In this document: positions 5,658 to 8,850 of the stretch, one piece after another | How positions within the stretch are numbered: position 1 is the first letter of the stretch | How the letters are laid out: each line of letters starts with the position of its first letter | DNA from: an uncultured Lachnospiraceae bacterium | GTDB lineage: Bacteria; Bacillota; Clostridia; Lachnospirales; Lachnospiraceae | Reading direction: 5' to 3' | Assembly (NCBI GenBank): GCA_910588875.1 | Contig: CAJURT010000057.1 | Span: 8,832-17,681, forward strand | DNA length: 8,850 nt | Program-made: the position numbers and the translations under genes | The notes under the pieces: generated by a model | Told to the model about the DNA's origin: nothing | What the model saw: only the letters and a program-made list of their open reading frames with translations | The model's database searches: none

Positions 5658-6342
5658 ATTTGATGTCAATGCCATTCTCAATCATCTGAAGGAGCCGTTC
5701 CTCGTCCCGGATTACCACATAGCCCTGTTCCTTGACAATGCAGCCGTCTTTTTTGAGGATGGCTACAATGCGGGATACCGTGACAGGGTGGGTGCCTAAG
5801 TATTTGGACATCTCTAAGAAACTCATGGTCTTGGGAAGAACCTTTTTGCCGTTTTTGACAACATAGAAGTCCAGAAGGAGGCGGCACAGGCGGACGCTGG
5901 CGCTGTCCTCTAAGGCCTGCTGGAAATGGCTTAAAACCTCCTGGAAATTGGCAGCGGTTGCCTGGAGGATCAGCCGGTTGAACTTTAAGTCTTCATCCAG
6001 GAGTTTGCGGAAGATAGAGCCCTGCATCCGGTGGAGCACACAGTGGGTTTTGGTCATCTGGACCAAGTGGCTGGGGACAACATTGCCGGTGATCTCCTGG
6101 CTGTTGGTGACGCTCAAAAGAAGGGTCATGAAAGAGATGATCCGGGGACCCTTCATGTAGAGGTACACCCGTTCCTCCCCTCCCCGGGAATAACTCATCA
6201 GGGCTACCAGCCCGGATTCCAGATAGTAGAGGGAATCCGTCTGGGCTTTGTTGTCCGGGGCATATATGATTTTATTTTTTTCTACTGAAATCCTCTCTCC
6301 ATAGGTAAAAAAACAATCAAATAATCCGTTCTTTGTTTCCAT
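5656..6342 (-). CDS. Crp/Fnr-family transcriptional regulator, CprK-like recognition helix
   Basis: A 228-residue regulator of usual family length from the ATG at 6340-6342. Residues about 8-115 form the cyclic-nucleotide-binding-type beta-barrel (LYYLESGLVALMSYSRGGEERVYLYMKGP), residues about 115-150 the long dimer helix, and 172-213 the winged HTH, with recognition helix THPVTVSRIVAIL (184-196). The FNR positions that read the half-site (E209, S212, R213) correspond by eye to V187, S190 and R191. Val at the Glu position is also what CprK has, a family member that binds TTAAT half-sites and senses chlorinated phenols. FNR's iron-sulfur cysteine cluster is absent. A GTG at 6388-6390 would add 16 residues, but it has no ribosome binding site and falls upstream of the predicted start point, so I reject it. 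The gene is divergent from the permease-assT unit and is its likely activator. Confidence 0.88.
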   Translation of the reverse strand: METKNGLFDCFFTYGERISVEKNKIIYAPDNKAQTDSLYYLESGLVALMSYSRGGEERVYLYMKGPRIISFMTLLLSVTNSQEITGNVVPSHLVQMTKTHCVLHRMQGSIFRKLLDEDLKFNRLILQATAANFQEVLSHFQQALEDSASVRLCRLLLDFYVVKNGKKVLPKTMSFLEMSKYLGTHPVTVSRIVAILKKDGCIVKEQGYVVIRDEERLLQMIENGIDIK

Positions 6343-6380
6343 AATGATCTTACCGTCCTTGATAAATTGCTTCTTTGGAC

Positions 6381-6409
6381 AGTATACCACGATTTATAGG
6401 TTTTTGCTA
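6381..6409 (-). promoter_or_regulatory. Extended -10 promoter of the Crp-family gene
   Basis: On the minus strand TGGTATACT carries a TG one base before the -10 TATACT (6381-6386, 5/6), an extended -10. The -35 region (ATAGCA, 6404-6409) is poor, as expected for extended -10 or activator-dependent promoters. Predicted start near 6374, inside the longer GTG reading of the gene. Confidence 0.5.
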
Positions 6410-6424
6410 TATTTTTTGGAAAAC

Positions 6425-6438
6425 TTAACATATGTTAT
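6425..6438. promoter_or_regulatory. FNR/CprK-type box TTAAC-N4-GTTAT, class II position for the permease promoter
   Basis: TAACATATGTTA (6426-6437) is a perfect 12-bp palindrome; with flanks it has the 5-4-5 layout of Crp/Fnr-family sites. Its centre (6431.5) lies 41.5 bases ahead of the start point predicted from the -10 TAAAAT at 6461-6466, the classical position of an activating FNR/CRP class II site. The divergent regulator has the recognition residues expected for a TTA-type half-site. Confidence 0.6.
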
Positions 6439-6444
6439 GCTAAA

Positions 6445-6463
6445 TTAACTAAATAGATGTTAA
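6445..6463. promoter_or_regulatory. Second inverted repeat TTAAC-N9-GTTAA within the permease promoter
   Basis: The same half-site words recur as TTAAC (6445-6449) and GTTAA (6459-6463) but with a 9-base gap. The left arm is exactly 20 bp from the left arm of the first box, about two helical turns. It overlaps the -10. AT-rich DNA makes chance recurrence plausible. Confidence 0.3.
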
Positions 6464-6473
6464 AATAATAACA
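6461..6473 (+). promoter_or_regulatory. Predicted permease-assT promoter -10 and start point
   Basis: TAAAAT at 6461-6466 matches 5/6 of the -10 consensus, and no good -35 hexamer lies 17 bases upstream. An activator-dependent promoter fits, with the box at 6425-6438 replacing the -35. The start point would be near 6473, giving a leader of about 32 bases. Confidence 0.5.
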
Positions 6474-6504
6474 GTTTTTATAAAAAGAATGGAGGTATTT
6501 ACCA

Positions 6505-7980
6505 ATGAGCAATCCTTCTGCCCCTGTCAGCCGACGGGCGGTCCACTCTCTGGTGGGTGTGGCCATTATGTTTTTGTTTCGTTACCTTCCACTTCATCTT
6601 CCGGAAGTCACTCCTGTAGGTATGGAGATTATCGGGGTGTTTATCGGAACCTTATATCTGTGGACGACGGTGGATCCGGTCTGGTCAAGTCTTTTAAGTA
6701 TCTTTATGATCGGGGTGTCCAGCTATGGGCCTATGAACCAGGTGCTGTCCGCTGCCTTTGGGAATCCGGTAGTGATTCAGATGCTGTTTTTGATGATTGT
6801 CATGAATTCGATGGTCTACAATAAGCTGACTGCCTATATCGGGCGTTTCTTTCTGACCATGAAGATCAATAATGGACGCCCCTGGGTGTTTACCGCCATG
6901 TTGATGGTAGGAGCCATGCTGATGGCTGCTTTTGTGGGGCCTTTTTCTCCGATCTTTTTGTTCTGGCCGGTGCTTTATGATATTTTCCAGGAGATCGGCA
7001 TTGAGAAGGGGGAGAAATATCCTACGATTATGCTGATTCTGGTGGCCATTGCCACACTCCTTGGTTTTCCGGTTCCGCCGTACAGCGGGAATTCCCTGGC
7101 TCTGATCGGTAACTACGCCGGGATTACGGAGAATATGGGCAGCAAGGTGATCATCAATAATGCGGCCTATCTGGCGGTGGCTCTGGTGTACGGCTTTGTG
7201 TCTATCGCGGTGATTGTTCTCTTCTGTAAATATGTGCTGAGGCCGGATGTGTCCAAGCTTAAGAATCTGGATGTGGAGATGCTGAAGAGGAATCCGCTGC
7301 CTCCCTTAAACGGCAATCAGAAGTTCATGGCAGTGTCTTTTGTGATCTATATTCTCACCATGCTTCTGCCAAGTATGCTGCCAAAGCTGAAGATTATGCA
7401 GTTTTTGAGTGTGAACAATTACGGGATTGCCCTGGGCTATACGGCATTGCTTTGCTGCGTCAGCCTGGATAAGGAGAAGCATGAGCCGGTGCTGCCTTTT
7501 GGCAAGGTGCTGAATGGCTTTGCCTGGGGAACCTTTTTCCTCTGTACGGCTGCCATTCTTCTGGGAAGTGTGCTGACCAATGAGTCCACCGGTATTTCCG
7601 CATTCCTGAATACCATTTTGCGCCCGGTTTTCAGCAGCATGTCCCTGGTGATGTTCTATGTGGCCCTGCTGGTGATCACTTTGCTGTTGACGAACATCTG
7701 CAACAGCCTGGTGGTGGGGATGCTGATGCAGCCGGTGATCGCCTCCTTCTGCCTGTCGAGCGGGATTAATTCGGCGCCGATTACATCCTTGATTATTATC
7801 TTTGTGCTGGCAAGCGCTTCCGTGACTCCCTCGGCCTCGCCCTTTGCGGCTATGATTCATGGCAATAAGGAGTGGCTGAAATCCGGGGAGATTTACAAGT
7901 ATACCATGATGTTTGCGGTTATTGAGCTGGTTCTGGTGATTGCGGTGGGGATTCCCTTTGCCACGGCGCTGATTCATTGA
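6505..7980 (+). CDS. SLC13/DASS-like (ion transporter superfamily) anion permease
   Basis: A 491-residue inner-membrane protein with a dozen or so hydrophobic segments, the size of divalent anion:sodium symporters (DASS, SLC13, VcINDY type). Two pseudo-repeats each hold a re-entrant-loop-like motif: PPYSGNSLALIGNYAG (191-206) and LLTNICNSLVVGMLMQPV (394-411). In both, NS stands where the family usually has SNT, the sodium and substrate binding motif. A further ASVTPSASPFAA (438-449) lies near the end. These changes make it a divergent member, so the ion and the substrate are not predictable. GGAGG at 6491-6495 precedes the ATG. It is 64 bp from assT with only a weak hairpin (about 7990-8006) between, so probably one operon. 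The neighbour suggests an aryl sulfate or another organic anion as cargo. Confidence 0.88.
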   Translation: MSNPSAPVSRRAVHSLVGVAIMFLFRYLPLHLPEVTPVGMEIIGVFIGTLYLWTTVDPVWSSLLSIFMIGVSSYGPMNQVLSAAFGNPVVIQMLFLMIVMNSMVYNKLTAYIGRFFLTMKINNGRPWVFTAMLMVGAMLMAAFVGPFSPIFLFWPVLYDIFQEIGIEKGEKYPTIMLILVAIATLLGFPVPPYSGNSLALIGNYAGITENMGSKVIINNAAYLAVALVYGFVSIAVIVLFCKYVLRPDVSKLKNLDVEMLKRNPLPPLNGNQKFMAVSFVIYILTMLLPSMLPKLKIMQFLSVNNYGIALGYTALLCCVSLDKEKHEPVLPFGKVLNGFAWGTFFLCTAAILLGSVLTNESTGISAFLNTILRPVFSSMSLVMFYVALLVITLLLTNICNSLVVGMLMQPVIASFCLSSGINSAPITSLIIIFVLASASVTPSASPFAAMIHGNKEWLKSGEIYKYTMMFAVIELVLVIAVGIPFATALIH

Positions 7981-8044
7981 GTAATAATGCTCTCATCTGT
8001 TGAGGGTAGTATTTATTATATTTTCTTAAAAGGAGGAATTTGTT

Positions 8045-8850
8045 ATGGAGTCCATTAAGTATTCGTTCCTGCCGTCAATCCTGACCCGCCAGGCGGAGGC
8101 GGAAGCTGCTATGCTGGCGGAGTTTGAGGCTGGCAATTATACGATCCAGGAGCCTCTTGTGAAGTATAATCCGTATCTGATCAATCCCTTGGCTGCGGTG
8201 GTGCTTTTCAAGACCGAGGAGGAGACCGCTGTGACGGTGACGGTTCTGGGCAAGGAGCAGCCCCAGGGGAATATCAGCCATACCTTCCCCCGGGCAAAGA
8301 CCCACATTCTGCCGGTTCTGGGATTGTATGCGGATTATGACAATACGGTGGAGATTGAACTGTACCGGGGCTTTAAGAAAACCATCCATATCAAGACAGA
8401 GCCTTTGGGAAAGGATGTGCCGAAGCTGATACATATGAATACCACAGCCGGCTATCTGCGGGATCAGATTATCATTATCACCCCGGCTCTGACTCAGCTG
8501 GCAACAGGTTTTGATTATCAGGGCGAGATCCGCTGGTATCTGAATATTCCGGTGGTATTTGACTTAAAACGTCTGAAGAACGGCAATATCTGTGTGGGCA
8601 CGGACCGTTTGCTGCAGATTCCTTACTATATGTCCGGCATTTATGAGATGAGCATGGTTGGCAAGATTTATAAGGAATTTGCCATTCCCGGCGGCTATCA
8701 TCATGACCAGTTTGAGATGGAGGACGGCAACCTGCTGGTGCTGACGGAAGATCTGAGAAGCGATACGGTGGAGGATATGTGTGTCCTGGTGGACCGCAAC
8801 ACGGGTGAGATTTTAAAAACCTGGGATTATAAGAAGTTTTTGGATCCGGG
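8045..8850 (+). CDS. assT: Aryl-sulfate sulfotransferase (AssT), cytoplasmic type, 3' end outside window
   Basis: 268 full residues are visible and the frame is open at the window end. AssT moves sulfate from one phenolic sulfate ester to another phenol without PAPS. The N-terminal domain NPYLINPLAAVVLFK...VTVTVLGK (42-70), then HILPVLGLYADYDNTVEIEL, follows the N-terminal domain of known AssT enzymes. The beta-propeller then begins, with EIRWYLNIP, IYEMSMVGKIYKEF, GYHHDQFEMEDGNLLVL (217-233) and VDRNTGEILKTWDYKKFLDP aligning block by block with the enterobacterial enzyme. His220 sits where the conserved His252 of E. coli AssT is expected; the catalytic His comes later, off the window. Unlike periplasmic AssT there is no signal peptide (MESIKYSFLPSILTRQAEAE), so it should act inside the cell. 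AAGGAGG at 8030-8036 supports the ATG. Confidence 0.92.
   Translation, partial: MESIKYSFLPSILTRQAEAEAAMLAEFEAGNYTIQEPLVKYNPYLINPLAAVVLFKTEEETAVTVTVLGKEQPQGNISHTFPRAKTHILPVLGLYADYDNTVEIELYRGFKKTIHIKTEPLGKDVPKLIHMNTTAGYLRDQIIIITPALTQLATGFDYQGEIRWYLNIPVVFDLKRLKNGNICVGTDRLLQIPYYMSGIYEMSMVGKIYKEFAIPGGYHHDQFEMEDGNLLVLTEDLRSDTVEDMCVLVDRNTGEILKTWDYKKFLDP

Noticed and set aside
6343..6390. GTG-initiated 16-residue extension of the Crp-family regulator
   Set aside because: No ribosome binding site; the segment contains an extended -10 promoter and the predicted start point, and family length fits the ATG at 6342.
7306..7977. 223-codon minus-strand ORF within the permease gene
   Set aside because: His/Gln/Asn-rich composition typical of an antisense reading of a membrane protein gene; no start signals.
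7988..8010. Small hairpin between permease and assT as a terminator
   Set aside because: Only about six pairs with a wobble and no continuous T-run; assT lacks its own clear promoter, so read-through is more likely.
8075..8434. 119-codon minus-strand ORF within assT
   Set aside because: Antisense to a block-by-block match to the AssT family.

Overview
The window reads as chromosomal DNA of an anaerobic Firmicute, most likely a gut Clostridia of the Lachnospiraceae type. Support comes from near-consensus AGGAGG ribosome binding sites before most genes, compact intergenic spaces, AT-rich promoters next to moderately GC-balanced genes, and the families present (RpiR regulator, NanE, LUD protein, OPRT-like protein, Crp/Fnr regulator, SLC13-type permease, cytoplasmic arylsulfotransferase). 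The taxonomic guess rests on family resemblance and style only. I see no tRNA, rRNA, insertion sequence, CRISPR array or phage gene.

Left part (1-2400). The C-terminal end of a winged-helix protein, with a 24-bp tandem repeat coding for its lysine-rich linker, enters from the left and ends at a strong hairpin terminator. Converging on it from the right are an RpiR-family regulator and nanE, both on the minus strand. The regulator has its own promoter, a 14-codon leader ORF and a hairpin in its 5' leader. NanE has alanine where the family normally has the active-site glutamate of the AEG motif.

Middle part (2400-5660). A minus-strand pair, nfo (endonuclease IV) followed by a LUD-domain gene, ends in two tandem hairpins. 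Divergent from nfo is a HAD phosphatase of the phosphoglycolate phosphatase type. Nfo can remove 3'-phosphoglycolate from broken DNA and the phosphatase type can destroy the released 2-phosphoglycolate, so the pair may form a repair and clean-up unit. Next comes an orotate-phosphoribosyltransferase-like protein whose PRPP loop lacks the usual acidic pair and whose tail carries a CPDC motif.

Right part (5630-8850). This is the most interesting region. A Crp/Fnr-family regulator (minus) is divergent from an SLC13/DASS-like permease and an arylsulfotransferase (assT, cut by the window end). The AssT has no signal peptide, so it should act in the cytoplasm and its aryl sulfates would have to be imported, plausibly by the permease. 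The shared intergenic region holds a TTAAC-N4-GTTAT palindrome centred 41.5 bp before the predicted permease start point. The regulator has Val where FNR has the Glu that reads the G of TTGAT, as in CprK, whose box is also TTA-type. Together these suggest a regulated aryl-sulfate import and sulfate-transfer module that may respond to a small aromatic.
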